A stretch of DNA of 64,000 nt, taken from assembly GCF_024979255.1 (NCBI RefSeq), contig NZ_JANLCN010000014.1, positions 45,307 through 109,306 of the forward strand, given 5' to 3'. The position numbers and the translations under genes were made by a program. Under the pieces are notes generated by a model. The model saw only the letters and a program-made list of their open reading frames with translations, was not told the DNA's origin and made no database searches. Shown here piece after piece: positions 1 through 8,700 of this stretch; positions within the stretch are counted from its first letter, which is position 1; each line of letters starts with the position of its first letter. Source of the DNA: Herbiconiux moechotypicola. GTDB lineage: Bacteria > Actinomycetota > Actinomycetes > Actinomycetales > Microbacteriaceae.

Positions 1-455
1 TCGGGCTGAAGGAATCCGTGGTCGAAAGGCGAGGGGATCACGATGAGCCCGTCGACGCGTCGGGCGATCAGCGACAGGGCCATCTCACGTTCGCGATCGA
101 TGTTGTCAGACGACGACGCGGTGAACAGGAGTGTGCCGTTCGCGATGGCCAGACCTTCCACCGCCCGGGCGAAGTTCGACTGGAACGGCTCCGCGATGTC
201 CTCGACGATGAGCCCGATGGTCGCCGAGCTGCCGTGCCTGAGGCTCGCCGCGCCCGTGTTGCGCTGGAATCGCAGCTGCACGATGGCGCGTTCGACGGCG
301 GTCCGTGTCTCTTCGCTGACGTAGCGCTCCCCGTTCACCACGCGGGAGACGGTCTTCACGCCCACCCCTGCGAGCGCCGCCACGTCTTTCATCGTGGCCC
401 TTCCCACCCGGGGAAGGGCCCGCCAATCGCGGTCCTCATCGACGGACGTACTCAT
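1..455 (-). CDS. LacI-family transcriptional regulator, C-terminus beyond window
   Basis: The first 151 codons are present and the reading frame is open to the window edge. The N-terminus holds a LacI helix-turn-helix (TMKDVAALAGV, then VKTVSRVVNG) followed by the hinge and the start of a periplasmic-binding-protein-like effector domain (ATIGLIVEDI). The start at 455 is chosen because AGAGGAG lies 6 bases upstream; an internal ATG at 392 just before the helix-turn-helix is the alternative. It is divergent from the sugar ABC operon at 615, and two operator-like palindromes lie between them. By family and position it is probably the local repressor of that operon; the ligand is unknown. Confidence 0.9.
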   Translation of the reverse strand, partial: MSTSVDEDRDWRALPRVGRATMKDVAALAGVGVKTVSRVVNGERYVSEETRTAVERAIVQLRFQRNTGAASLRHGSSATIGLIVEDIAEPFQSNFARAVEGLAIANGTLLFTASSSDNIDREREMALSLIARRVDGLIVIPSPFDHGFLQP

Positions 456-477
456 CTGCACTCCTCTGGCTTCGACA

Positions 478-491
478 TGACAACGTTATCG
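478..491. promoter_or_regulatory. LacI-type operator, distal copy
   Basis: TGACAACGTTATCG has the central CG and imperfect dyad typical of LacI-family operators. It lies 23 bp upstream of the regulator start, so it probably covers that gene's own promoter. It shares TGACAACG with the copy at 556-569. Confidence 0.55.
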
Positions 492-555
492 GAATCTCAA
501 CATGATCTGAGCTGCAACGTTTGACTATCAAATTGTGTTGTGTCAAGGTAGCGCA

Positions 556-569
556 TGACAACGATGTCA
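556..569. promoter_or_regulatory. LacI-type operator, proximal copy, with upstream -35
   Basis: TGACAACGATGTCA is a near-perfect dyad around a central CG. A TTGACT -35-like hexamer lies at 521-526, so this operator would sit close to the transcription start of the solute-binding gene, where binding would block initiation. The -10 is not clear (AAGGTA at 545-550 is the best match). Centre-to-centre distance to the other operator is 78 bp. Confidence 0.6.
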
Positions 570-614
570 GAACATCGTGGACAACGCACCAGGAACCCCG
601 CGAAAGGTGAATCA

Positions 615-1859
615 ATGAAGATCAACAGAGGCGTCGCGCTGGTCGCGACGACGGCGGCCGTCGCGCTGCTGGCCAGCGGATGCTCGAGCAGCGACTCGGG
701 ATCGGCCGACGGCGGCGACGTCGAACTGCGCTGGATCATGTCGGCCGACTCCCAGGCGGAGGTCGACGTCTGGGAGCACCTCGCCGACATGGTGCACGAG
801 CAGTACCCCGAGATCACGGTGAACTTCGAGAGCGCCCCGTTCAAGGACTACTACAACAAGCTCACCACCCAGGCCGCCAGCAACGACCTCGCCTGCATCG
901 CGGGCCTCCAGGCTCAGCGGGTGCCCGACGTCGGATCGCTGTTCACCGACCTCGAGCCGTCGTTCGAGTCGACGGACTTCGACATCGCCGACTACGCGCC
1001 GTCGATCGTCGAAGGCCTGCAGAACGACGACGGCGAGCAGCTCGCCGTGCCGTACGACCTCGGCCCGTACGTGCTCTACTACAACAAGGACATGTTCGAC
1101 GCCGCGGGTCTCCCGGTGCCGACCCCCGGCTGGAGCAAGGAGGAGTTCCTCTCCGCTGCCAAGACCCTCACCACCGACGGCAAGTACGGCTTCGCCGCCG
1201 ACGGCACCCCCGACACCTGGCTGCCCTACGTGCTCAGCATCGGTGGCGACTACATCGCCGACGGCAAGCCCGACCTCACGAACGACAAGGTCGTCGAGGG
1301 CTTCACCTGGGTCACCGACCTCGTGACGAAGGAGCAGGTCGCCCCCGCGCCGCCCGCCACCGGCGCGTCGAACTGGACCGCCGACCAGTGGCGCAGCGGC
1401 AACGTCGCCATGTACGTCGACGGTCCGTGGCAGCTCATCAACGCCAAGGCGAACGTCGACTTCACGGTGGGGCTCGCGACCGTCCCCGCGACGGACGGCA
1501 CCTCGATCACGACGATGTCGGGAACCGGCTTCGGCGTGACGCAGGGTTGCGACCACCCGGAGGAGGCCTGGAAGGCCATCTCGGTGATCATCGGCGCCGA
1601 CGCGCAGAAGTACATCGCCGACGCGGGGCGGGGCTTCCCGGCCTACCTCGACGCCCAGGAGAACTGGTACACCACCGCCGGCGTCGACGGCGCTCAGGAG
1701 GCGATCGAAACGGCGCTCAGCACCGTGAACGTCTACCGCACGACGCCCAAGTGGAACCAGCTCTCCGCGCTGATGCTGCAGTACGGAGTCGAGGCGTTCA
1801 GCGGAGCGAAGACACCTGCGGAGGTTCTCGAGCAGGTGCAGAGCCAGGTCGGCAACTAG
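615..1859 (+). CDS. Sugar ABC transporter substrate-binding lipoprotein
   Basis: This is a 414-residue family 1 extracellular solute-binding protein. It has a lipoprotein signal peptide with lipobox LASGC, the lipidated Cys being residue 23. The frame is open from 555, but the start at 615 is preferred because GAAAGGTGA lies just upstream and the signal peptide begins there. It should sit on the outer face of the membrane and deliver an oligosaccharide to the two permeases downstream. No ATPase gene is present, as is usual for this family, in which a shared MsiK-type ATPase is used. Downstream GH32-like hydrolases suggest a fructose-containing ligand, which is inference. Confidence 0.93.
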   Translation: MKINRGVALVATTAAVALLASGCSSSDSGSADGGDVELRWIMSADSQAEVDVWEHLADMVHEQYPEITVNFESAPFKDYYNKLTTQAASNDLACIAGLQAQRVPDVGSLFTDLEPSFESTDFDIADYAPSIVEGLQNDDGEQLAVPYDLGPYVLYYNKDMFDAAGLPVPTPGWSKEEFLSAAKTLTTDGKYGFAADGTPDTWLPYVLSIGGDYIADGKPDLTNDKVVEGFTWVTDLVTKEQVAPAPPATGASNWTADQWRSGNVAMYVDGPWQLINAKANVDFTVGLATVPATDGTSITTMSGTGFGVTQGCDHPEEAWKAISVIIGADAQKYIADAGRGFPAYLDAQENWYTTAGVDGAQEAIETALSTVNVYRTTPKWNQLSALMLQYGVEAFSGAKTPAEVLEQVQSQVGN

Positions 1860-1872
1860 CCGCACCCGAGAA

Positions 1873-1898
1873 GCGGGGCCCCGTCAGCGGGGCCCCGC
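1873..1898 (+). promoter_or_regulatory. Intercistronic hairpin between binding protein and permease
   Basis: GCGGGGCCCC and GGGGCCCCGC form a 10-bp stem with a 6-nt loop. There is no U-tract. Such hairpins commonly protect the binding-protein mRNA or attenuate read-through so that the binding protein exceeds the permeases. The second sugar operon has an equivalent at 42444-42477. Confidence 0.6.
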
Positions 1899-1911
1899 CC
1901 AGGGAGAGATC

Positions 1912-2862
1912 ATGACAACCACACCCACCCAGACACCACCGCCGACCACGGTGCCGGAGGTGCTGAAGAAGGCCAGGCGCCGCGGCGTCGGGCGCTCCGA
2001 CAGAGGCGCGGCACTGGGCTTTCTGGCCCCGAACCTGCTCGGCTTCGCCTGCTTCACCATCCTGCCGATCGGCGCCTCGCTGGTGCTCAGCTTCTTCGAG
2101 TGGCCGCTGATCGGCGAGGCGACCTTCACCGGGCTCGAGAACTTCATCACCCTGTTCACCGCTGATCCGGTGTTCTGGCAGGTAGTGGGCAACACCTTCT
2201 ACTTCGTCGGCGTCTACGTGCTGCTGAACCTGATCGTGTCGCTCAGCCTCGCGCTGTGGCTCACCTCGAAGGTGCGCTGGAAGGGATTTCTGCGGTTCGT
2301 CTTCTTCCTGCCCGTGGTGAGCCCGATCGTGGCGAACGCCGTGGTCTGGCGTCTGCTCTACAACCAGGACGACGGGCTCATCGCCTGGTTCTTCCAGACC
2401 TTCACCGGAACCAGTGGTCCCAACTGGCTGGGCAGCTCGGAGTGGGCGATGCCGGCGGTCATCATCATGTCGGTGTGGGCGGGCTTCGGCTACAACATGA
2501 TCATCTTCATCGCCGGCATCGAGGGCATCCCGAAGACGCTCTACGAGGCGGCCGAGATCGACGGCGCCGGCTGGTGGCGGCGGCTGGTCAGTGTGACCCT
2601 GCCGATGCTCACCCCGAGCATCTTCTTCGCCACTGTCATGACCGTCATCTCCTCGCTGCAGGTGTTCGCCCAGCCGTTCATCCTCACCGGCGGAGGGCCG
2701 GGCTCCTCGACCACCACTCTCGTGTTCTACCTCTACCAGCAGGGCTTCCAGGGCTACGAGATGGGTTACGCCTCCTCTATCGCCTGGTCGTTGTTCCTGC
2801 TCATCATGGTGATCACCTTCATCCAGTTCCGCAGTCAGAAGAGGTGGGTGCACTACTCATGA
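1912..2862 (+). CDS. Sugar ABC transporter permease (MalF-type)
   Basis: A 316-residue inner-membrane permease with about six membrane spans. The EAA loop that contacts the ATPase is visible as TLYEAAEIDGAGWWRRLVSVTLP, read in two parts around residues 205-227. AGGGAGAG precedes the ATG. Its stop overlaps the next permease start by four bases (ATGA), so the two are translationally coupled. It forms the heterodimeric channel with the next gene product. Confidence 0.93.
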   Translation: MTTTPTQTPPPTTVPEVLKKARRRGVGRSDRGAALGFLAPNLLGFACFTILPIGASLVLSFFEWPLIGEATFTGLENFITLFTADPVFWQVVGNTFYFVGVYVLLNLIVSLSLALWLTSKVRWKGFLRFVFFLPVVSPIVANAVVWRLLYNQDDGLIAWFFQTFTGTSGPNWLGSSEWAMPAVIIMSVWAGFGYNMIIFIAGIEGIPKTLYEAAEIDGAGWWRRLVSVTLPMLTPSIFFATVMTVISSLQVFAQPFILTGGGPGSSTTTLVFYLYQQGFQGYEMGYASSIAWSLFLLIMVITFIQFRSQKRWVHYS

Positions 2863-3734
2863 CGACCCATCAGTTCCGGGCGCCTCGTCGCCCGATGACG
2901 CCGGAGCGCGCGAAGTCCGCCATCGGCGGCGTCGTCTCGCAGGTGCTCATCCTCGTGGCGGCGGTGATCACCCTCATCCCGTTCATCTGGATGGTCTCCA
3001 CCGCCCTCAAGCCCTCCAGCGAGGTCTTCTCCAACCCGCCGAGTCTCGTCGGGTCGAGCATCGAGTGGCAGAACTTCGCCGACGCCTGGAACTATCTGCC
3101 CTTCGGGCGCTTCATGCTGAACGGTCTCATCGTGGCGGGCATCGGCACGGTGATCGTGGTCGCGACCTCGGCGATGGCGGCCTACGCCTTCTCCCGGCTG
3201 CGCTGGAAGGGGCGCGACGGCACCTTCCTGCTCTACCTCGGCACCCTGATGATCCCACAGGAGGTGCTCATCGTTCCGATGTTCATCCTGATGCGGGAAC
3301 TGGGCTGGGTGAACTCCTACCAGGCGCTCATCGTGCCCTGGGCCTTCACCGCCTTCGGCACCTTCCTGCTGCGCCAGTTCTTCCTCACGCTGCCCGACGA
3401 ACTCGAGGAGGCGGCCCGGCTGGACGGCGCGAACCGCTGGACCTCGTTCACCCGCATCATCCTGCCGCTGTCGAAGCCGGCGCTCGGAACGCTGGCCGTG
3501 TTCACCTTCATCGGGTACTGGAACAGCTTCCTGTGGCCGCTGCTCATCGTGAGCGACGTGAACATGGCCACCGTCCCGCTCGGTCTCAACATGTTCCTCG
3601 GCCAGACCGGCAACCAGTGGAACCTGCTCATGGCGGCGTCGACCATCTCGGTGCTCCCGAGCGCGATCATCGTGATCCTGCTGCAGAAGTACCTCGTGAA
3701 CGGCATCGCCCTGAGCGGGATGGGCGGCCGCTGA
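2859..3734 (+). CDS. Sugar ABC transporter permease (MalG-type)
   Basis: A 291-residue permease. The start is the ATG overlapping the previous stop; the frame extends further upstream only inside the previous gene. Six hydrophobic segments are apparent, with the EAA motif LEEAARLDGANRW near residues 180-195. It pairs with the preceding MalF-type subunit to import a sugar. Confidence 0.93.
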   Translation: MTTHQFRAPRRPMTPERAKSAIGGVVSQVLILVAAVITLIPFIWMVSTALKPSSEVFSNPPSLVGSSIEWQNFADAWNYLPFGRFMLNGLIVAGIGTVIVVATSAMAAYAFSRLRWKGRDGTFLLYLGTLMIPQEVLIVPMFILMRELGWVNSYQALIVPWAFTAFGTFLLRQFFLTLPDELEEAARLDGANRWTSFTRIILPLSKPALGTLAVFTFIGYWNSFLWPLLIVSDVNMATVPLGLNMFLGQTGNQWNLLMAASTISVLPSAIIVILLQKYLVNGIALSGMGGR

Positions 3735-3754
3735 GCGCCTCGCCCGGCAGCCCC

Positions 3755-3770
3755 GCGCAGCACGCTGCGC
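3755..3770 (+). promoter_or_regulatory. Small hairpin between permease and GH32 gene
   Basis: GCGCAGCACGCTGCGC is a perfect self-complementary 16-mer in the 85-bp gap between the second permease and the first GH32 gene. It could be a processing or attenuation element; there is no U-tract. Confidence 0.4.
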
Positions 3771-3819
3771 TCATCCGCACCCCTCGACAACACCCTCCAT
3801 CCTGAAAGGACCGATCGCC

Positions 3820-5220
3820 GTGCACTCCCTCTACTACCAACCAGAAGGCACCTGGTTCGGCGACTGCATGCCGTACGCCGAGAACGGCGTGTTCTACCTC
3901 TACCACCAGCGGGACACCCGCAAGCCGGGGCCCTTCGGGGAGCCCTTCGGCTGGGCTCTCGCCACCACGCGCGACTTCGTGGACTACGACGACCGGGGCG
4001 AGTCGCTGCACCGCGGCGGCGATGACGAGCAGGACCAGTTCATCTTCGCCGGGAGCGTGTTCAAGGCGCGAGACGGCCGCTACTACGCGCTCTACACCGG
4101 GTACAACCGGGACTACCCAGCCCAGGGCAAGGCCTCGCAAGTGCTCATGATCGCCGCGAGCGACGACCTCGTGACCTGGGAGAAGACCGACACCAGGCTC
4201 GTCCCGCCGCAGGAGGGCTACGACCCCGACGATTGGCGCGACCCGTTCGTGCTCTGGAACGAGGAGGCGGGGGAGTACCTCATGATCCTCGGGGGGAGGA
4301 AGAAGGGGCCGAAGGTGCTCACCGGCTCGACGGTGGCCTTCACCTCGACCGATCTCGAGAACTGGGAGTTCCAGGGCGACTTCTGGGACCCGGGGCTCTA
4401 CAGCATGCACGAGATGCCCGATCTGTTCCGGATGGGTGACTACTGGTACCTCCTCACCACCGAGTACAGCGACAAGAGCAAGACCGTGTATCGCATGAGC
4501 ACCTCGCTCGACGGGCCGTGGACGGCCCCGGTCGACGATGCGTTCGACGGGCGCGCCTACTACGCGGCTCGCTCCGCGGCGGACGGCGGGCGCCGCTATC
4601 TCTTCGGATGGGTGCCCACCAAGGAGAACGACGACGACCTGGCCTCGTGGGAGTGGGGCGGCACCCTCGTGGTGCACGAACTGGTGCAGCGCGCCGACGG
4701 ATCGCTGGCCGCCGCGATTCCGCAGGGCGTCGCGGATGCGTTCGGCGAGGCGGAGTCGCTGGGGTCGGACCCGCTCGAGCTCGCTTCGATCGACGGACTC
4801 GCCGAGCAGGTGCTCACGCCGGACTCGGGCACGCTGTTCCTGTTCGGCACCACCTTCACCGTGGCTCCGGGAACCCGTGCCCTCTCGCTCCGGCTCTACG
4901 AGGACTCGGTCACCGGAGCCGGATACGAGTTCGTCGTGACGCCGGGCGAGAACCGCCTGTTCTTCGACCGCCGGCCGAACTACCCCTGGCACCAGTACGC
5001 CAACAAGGGGCTCGACCGGCCGATCGTGCTCGACCCCGAGGTTCCCCACCGACTCGAGGTGGTGGTCGACGACACCATCGCCACCCTGTACGTCGACGGC
5101 GTGGCGCTCAACGCGCGCCTCAACACCAAGCCCGGCAGTGCGCTCACCCTCGGCGTGGTGGAGGGATCGGCCGTGTTCACCGACACGAGCATCCGCCGCA
5201 GCCTGAAGGAGCGTCGATGA
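3820..5220 (+). CDS. GH32-like glycoside hydrolase, first copy
   Basis: A 466-residue cytoplasmic protein (no signal peptide) with a GH32-type five-bladed propeller followed by a beta-sandwich from about residue 300. The RDP block is present (DWRDPFV, Asp141), and HEMPDLF (Glu198) sits at the place of the acid/base EC block, with Met in place of Cys. The usual NDPNG nucleophile block reads GDCMPY, keeping the Asp (Asp15). The start is GTG with GAAAGGA upstream. It follows the importer genes and overlaps the second GH32 gene by four bases. Known GH32 enzymes hydrolyse beta-fructosides; the exact substrate cannot be read. Confidence 0.85.
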   Translation: MHSLYYQPEGTWFGDCMPYAENGVFYLYHQRDTRKPGPFGEPFGWALATTRDFVDYDDRGESLHRGGDDEQDQFIFAGSVFKARDGRYYALYTGYNRDYPAQGKASQVLMIAASDDLVTWEKTDTRLVPPQEGYDPDDWRDPFVLWNEEAGEYLMILGGRKKGPKVLTGSTVAFTSTDLENWEFQGDFWDPGLYSMHEMPDLFRMGDYWYLLTTEYSDKSKTVYRMSTSLDGPWTAPVDDAFDGRAYYAARSAADGGRRYLFGWVPTKENDDDLASWEWGGTLVVHELVQRADGSLAAAIPQGVADAFGEAESLGSDPLELASIDGLAEQVLTPDSGTLFLFGTTFTVAPGTRALSLRLYEDSVTGAGYEFVVTPGENRLFFDRRPNYPWHQYANKGLDRPIVLDPEVPHRLEVVVDDTIATLYVDGVALNARLNTKPGSALTLGVVEGSAVFTDTSIRRSLKERR

Positions 5221-6683
5221 CCCAGGCTCTTTTCTACCGCCCCCTCGAGGGATGGTTCGGCGACGTCATGCCCGTCGTGCACGACGGCGTGTGCCATCTC
5301 TTCTACACGCACCTCGACTTCGACGACACGGGGTCGGCCGAGGTATCGAAGAAGTTGCGGTGGGCGCACCTCAGCACCACCGACTTCGTGACCTTCACCG
5401 AGCATCCGAACGCCATCCCCTCCGGGGCGCCCGGCGAGCAGGATCTGCTGGCCGGGGCCGGCTCCGTCGTCGGTCCTGCCGACGGCGTGTTCCACGCCTT
5501 CTACGTGGGCATCAACCCGCACGCGGTGGCGCCCGAGCGCGAGCAGGTGGTGCTGCACGCGACGTCGAGCGACCTCGAACGGTGGGAGAAGGACGAGGGC
5601 TTCGCCTTCGCCGCCGACCCGCGCTGGTACGACGCGAACGCGTGGCGTGACCCGTTCGTGGTGGGCGACGCCGAGCGGGGCTGGAGCATGCTGCTGTGCG
5701 CCCAACTCGATCTCGAGCCTGCCCGGCGTGGCGGCGCGGTGGGCGTGGCGACGTCGTCCGATCTCGTCACCTGGAAGGCCCAGCCGCCCTTGTTCGCGCC
5801 GGGCACGACGCTCGCTCCGGAGTGTCCCGAGGTCTTCGAACGGGATGGTGTCGAGTACCTCCTCTACTCCACCTATTCCGATCGCTTCGCGGTGCGCTAT
5901 CGACGACGCCCGGCGGGCTCGCAGGAATCCTGGCGCGCCGCGGCCTGGGATGCGCTGGACGGTAACGACTTCTACGCGGCGACGAGTGTCGACGTCGCCG
6001 GGCGTCGCATCCTGGTGGGGTGGATCGCCACTCGGGCGGGCGACTCCGACCGTGGGCACCGGCAGTGGGGCGGTGACCTCGTGGTGCACGAGCTCGTGCC
6101 GCGCGACGACGGGACACTGGGCGTGCTGCCGCTCACCGAGCGGCTCGATGCGTTCGCGCCCGTCGCCCCGCAGATCGAAGCGCGCTCCGGTGACTGGCGG
6201 ATCGAGGGAGCATCGGCCGTGCGCTCCCAGCCCTCCGCGGTGGAGCCGTTCGGGTGGGTGTCGGTGGCCACGCTCGACCGGCCCACTCTCGTGCGCGCGA
6301 CGGTGGCGGCCCCCGAGGGAGCCGAGGAGTTCGGCATCGCCGTGCAGGCGAACGAGGACTTCACGGCTGCCTATCTGGTGCGCTTCGAGCCGGCCAGAGG
6401 GCGCTTCGTCTTCGACCGCCGGCCGCACCGCATCGACGTGCCGTTCGATCACGAGGTCGACCGCAGCTATGTCAGCGACCCCGACTTCGAGATCGAGCGT
6501 CCGCTCGACGGTGGCGCCGCCGCGTGGGCGGTCACGGTGATGGTGGAGGGATCGGTGATCTCCGTGTACGTCGACGATGTCGCGCTCACCACCCGCGGCT
6601 ACGACCTTCAGGGCGGAGCCATCGGCTTCTACTCCGCGGCGAGCGCTCTCGAGGTGACGGAGATCGCCGTGTCCGTGCGCTAG
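5217..6683 (+). CDS. GH32-like glycoside hydrolase, second copy
   Basis: A 488-residue paralogue of the preceding protein, again without a signal peptide. Visible blocks are WFGDVMP (Asp16, nucleophile position), AWRDPFV (Asp145) and PECPEVFE (Glu202, canonical Glu-Cys). A C-terminal beta-sandwich occupies roughly residues 320-488. It starts in an ATGA overlap, so the two hydrolases are co-translated and may process related linkages of the imported sugar. The two copies are well diverged from each other, which argues for different specificities rather than a recent duplication. Confidence 0.85.
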   Translation: MTQALFYRPLEGWFGDVMPVVHDGVCHLFYTHLDFDDTGSAEVSKKLRWAHLSTTDFVTFTEHPNAIPSGAPGEQDLLAGAGSVVGPADGVFHAFYVGINPHAVAPEREQVVLHATSSDLERWEKDEGFAFAADPRWYDANAWRDPFVVGDAERGWSMLLCAQLDLEPARRGGAVGVATSSDLVTWKAQPPLFAPGTTLAPECPEVFERDGVEYLLYSTYSDRFAVRYRRRPAGSQESWRAAAWDALDGNDFYAATSVDVAGRRILVGWIATRAGDSDRGHRQWGGDLVVHELVPRDDGTLGVLPLTERLDAFAPVAPQIEARSGDWRIEGASAVRSQPSAVEPFGWVSVATLDRPTLVRATVAAPEGAEEFGIAVQANEDFTAAYLVRFEPARGRFVFDRRPHRIDVPFDHEVDRSYVSDPDFEIERPLDGGAAAWAVTVMVEGSVISVYVDDVALTTRGYDLQGGAIGFYSAASALEVTEIAVSVR

Positions 6684-6718
6684 GGGCCGCTGTCGTGGAC
6701 CGAAGAGGAGAGGCGGAG

Positions 6719-7033
6719 ATGAACGATGATCCCGTGGCAGCGGGGCAGGCGCCCGTCGACCTGATCGCCCGGATCCGGGCGGGGCGCGGGCACGAGGAGT
6801 CCGTGGCCGGGCTCCTGGCGGAGTACGGGCAGCACGTGTCCCGCTCGCCGGGCACCCTCCGCTTCGAGGTGTACCGCGACGCTGATGACAGCAGCCGGTT
6901 CGTGGTGCTCGAACGCTACGCCGATCAGGCGGCGTTCGAGCACCACCTCGCCGACCCCGCGAACGCCGAGTTCAACGGTGCGATCGCCGGGATGGTGACG
7001 GGTGCATCCGAGCTCCAGTTCCTGAGGTCGTGA
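6719..7033 (+). CDS. ABM-domain protein (putative quinol monooxygenase type)
   Basis: A 104-residue protein of the antibiotic-biosynthesis-monooxygenase (dimeric ferredoxin-like) fold. Recognisable parts are LIARIRAGRGHEE at the first strand, PGTLRFEVYRDADD, and FVVLERYADQAAFEHHLADP. GAGGAGAGGCGGAG upstream of the ATG gives a strong ribosome binding site. It follows the second GH32 gene by 35 bp and is probably the last gene of the operon. Family members include quinol oxidases and heme-degrading enzymes; its substrate is unknown. Confidence 0.8.
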   Translation: MNDDPVAAGQAPVDLIARIRAGRGHEESVAGLLAEYGQHVSRSPGTLRFEVYRDADDSSRFVVLERYADQAAFEHHLADPANAEFNGAIAGMVTGASELQFLRS

Positions 7034-7064
7034 CGGGGCGGGTGGGACGGTGACCGCCGTCGGG

Positions 7065-7103
7065 CTCCCCGCCGGCACGACCCCAATCGTGTCCGGCGGG
7101 GAG
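7065..7103. terminator. Long hairpin after the sugar operon
   Basis: CTCCCCGCCGGCACGA and TCGTGTCCGGCGGGGAG pair over about 16 bp with one bulge and a 6-nt loop. There is no U-tract. It is the most obvious structure in the 289-bp gap 7034-7322 and could end transcription of the upstream operon; nothing else coding is seen in the gap. Confidence 0.5.
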
Positions 7104-7310
7104 TCCACCGCGACGCCGACGGCACCCCACCGGGTGCAAGCGGTGGAGTGCGATCGGAGCGGTGACGGGCCTTGACCGGGCGACCACGCTGTCGCCGAGC
7201 CCTCGAGTTCGAATGCCCCAAAATGTCACCCGCCTCGGTGCTTCGACGCTACGGGTGCGCAGGGCCGGGCGCCATATCCCCAACCGGGGTCACGCCCCGT
7301 GTGAGGGCGC

Positions 7311-7316
7311 TAGCCT
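7311..7316 (+). promoter_or_regulatory. -10 hexamer for leaderless transcript
   Basis: TAGCCT lies exactly 6 nt before the ATG at 7323, placing the transcription start on the initiation codon. No ribosome binding site is present. Confidence 0.6.
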
Positions 7317-7322
7317 GAACGC

Positions 7323-8615
7323 ATGAGCGGGGAACGCGACATCATCGTCGGCTCGATCGTCGACCTGTCGGGGGTGGTGCGCGCGAAGGCCGTGCCCGCG
7401 GCGCGCGCCGAGGCGTTCGAGTCGGTCGGGATGGGGGCCTCGCCCAGCTGGAACGTCTTCTGCGTCGACGACCAGACCGCGTTCACGCCCACGTTCTCCG
7501 TCACCGGCGACCTGCGGATGCGCGTGGACCGCTCGCGGCTGCGCGAGATCGCCGAGGGGGTGCGCTGGGCTCCCGGCACCTTCCACACGCAGGACGGTGC
7601 CGTCGCCGCGGTGTGCACGCGGTCGGCGCTGGAGCGGCAGGTGGAACGGATGCGCGACCGCGGCCTCGAGGCGCTGGTGGGTCACGAGGTGGAGTTCGTG
7701 CTCGACGAGGCCGTGCCCCGCGAGCGCTGGTCGGCCTACGGCCTCGGTTCGCTTCTGGAGAGCCGCGGATTCGTCGCCGATCTGCTCGAGGCGGCCGACC
7801 GGGCCGGCCTCGAGGTGGCGCAGGTGCACGCCGAGTACGGCCCCGACCAGTACGAGGTGTCGCTCGCACCGCGGCCTCCGGTCGAGGCGGCCGACGACCT
7901 CGTGCTGGCGCGCATCCTCATCTCCCAGACGGCTCGACTGCACGGGCTGACCGCCTCGTTCTCGCCCGTGCCGGCCGCCGGCGGCAGCTCGAACGGCGCC
8001 CATCAGCACCTCTCGTTCAGCCGCGCCGGAGTGCCGCTGATCTCGGGTGGCGCCGAGGTGCATGGACTCACAGACGACGGCGCCGCGGCCATCGCCGGCG
8101 TTCTCGCCCGGCTGCCCGAGGTGCTCGCGGTGCTCTCGGGTTCGGTGCTCTCCACGCTGCGGCTGCGCCCGGGCATGTGGGCGGGCGCTTACGGCTGCTG
8201 GGGTCTGGAGAACCGCGAGGCCGCGGTGCGGTTGTGCGCCGTGACGCAGGGCACTCCCGAGGCGACGGTCGAGGTGAAGTGCATCGATCCCTCGGCCAAC
8301 CCCTACCTCGCCACGGCGGTGCTGCTCGCCGCCGCGATCGACGGCATCGAGACCCGCGCGGTGCTCCCGCCCGAGGTGACGGTCGACCCCCAGCTGCTGG
8401 CCGAGGCGGAACGCGAGGCGGCCGGGGTGCGACTGCTGGCCGGCCAGACGGGTGCTCGCCTGGAGGCGTTCGCCCGTTCCCCGTTCGCCGCGGCGACACT
8501 GGGTGCCGAGATCGTCGAAGCCCTCGTCGCCGTCCGCTCCCGCGAGGACGACACCTACGGTGCCGTCGACCCCGCCACCGTCACGACCCGTCTCCGCTAC
8601 GCCTGGACCTGCTGA
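7323..8615 (+). CDS. Glutamine synthetase family protein
   Basis: A 430-residue protein of the GS catalytic family, close to the GlnA-like/gamma-glutamyl-amine ligase branch. Visible blocks are GHEVEFVLDEA (metal-binding Glu), EYGPDQYEVSLAP, GGSSNGAHQHLSF (the NG..H block), LENREAAVRL (Arg) and EVKCIDPSANPYLA. These keep ligand positions, but the N-terminal beta-grasp domain is short compared with true GlnA. Such paralogues usually attach glutamate to amines or polyamines rather than ammonia; the substrate here is inferred only at family level. No SD sequence is seen; the mRNA is predicted leaderless. Confidence 0.85.
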   Translation: MSGERDIIVGSIVDLSGVVRAKAVPAARAEAFESVGMGASPSWNVFCVDDQTAFTPTFSVTGDLRMRVDRSRLREIAEGVRWAPGTFHTQDGAVAAVCTRSALERQVERMRDRGLEALVGHEVEFVLDEAVPRERWSAYGLGSLLESRGFVADLLEAADRAGLEVAQVHAEYGPDQYEVSLAPRPPVEAADDLVLARILISQTARLHGLTASFSPVPAAGGSSNGAHQHLSFSRAGVPLISGGAEVHGLTDDGAAAIAGVLARLPEVLAVLSGSVLSTLRLRPGMWAGAYGCWGLENREAAVRLCAVTQGTPEATVEVKCIDPSANPYLATAVLLAAAIDGIETRAVLPPEVTVDPQLLAEAEREAAGVRLLAGQTGARLEAFARSPFAAATLGAEIVEALVAVRSREDDTYGAVDPATVTTRLRYAWTC

Positions 8616-8700
8616 CCTGAACCGCGCGGGCCCGGCCGCGCACAGGGGCCTCATCGGATGCGCACAGCGCCGGCCCGGGATCGCCTGCGAGAGTGAGGCC

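Noticed and set aside
7200..7222. GTTCGAAT, like a tRNA T-loop, near GCCCC
   Set aside because: No matching acceptor, D or anticodon stems could be folded on either strand.
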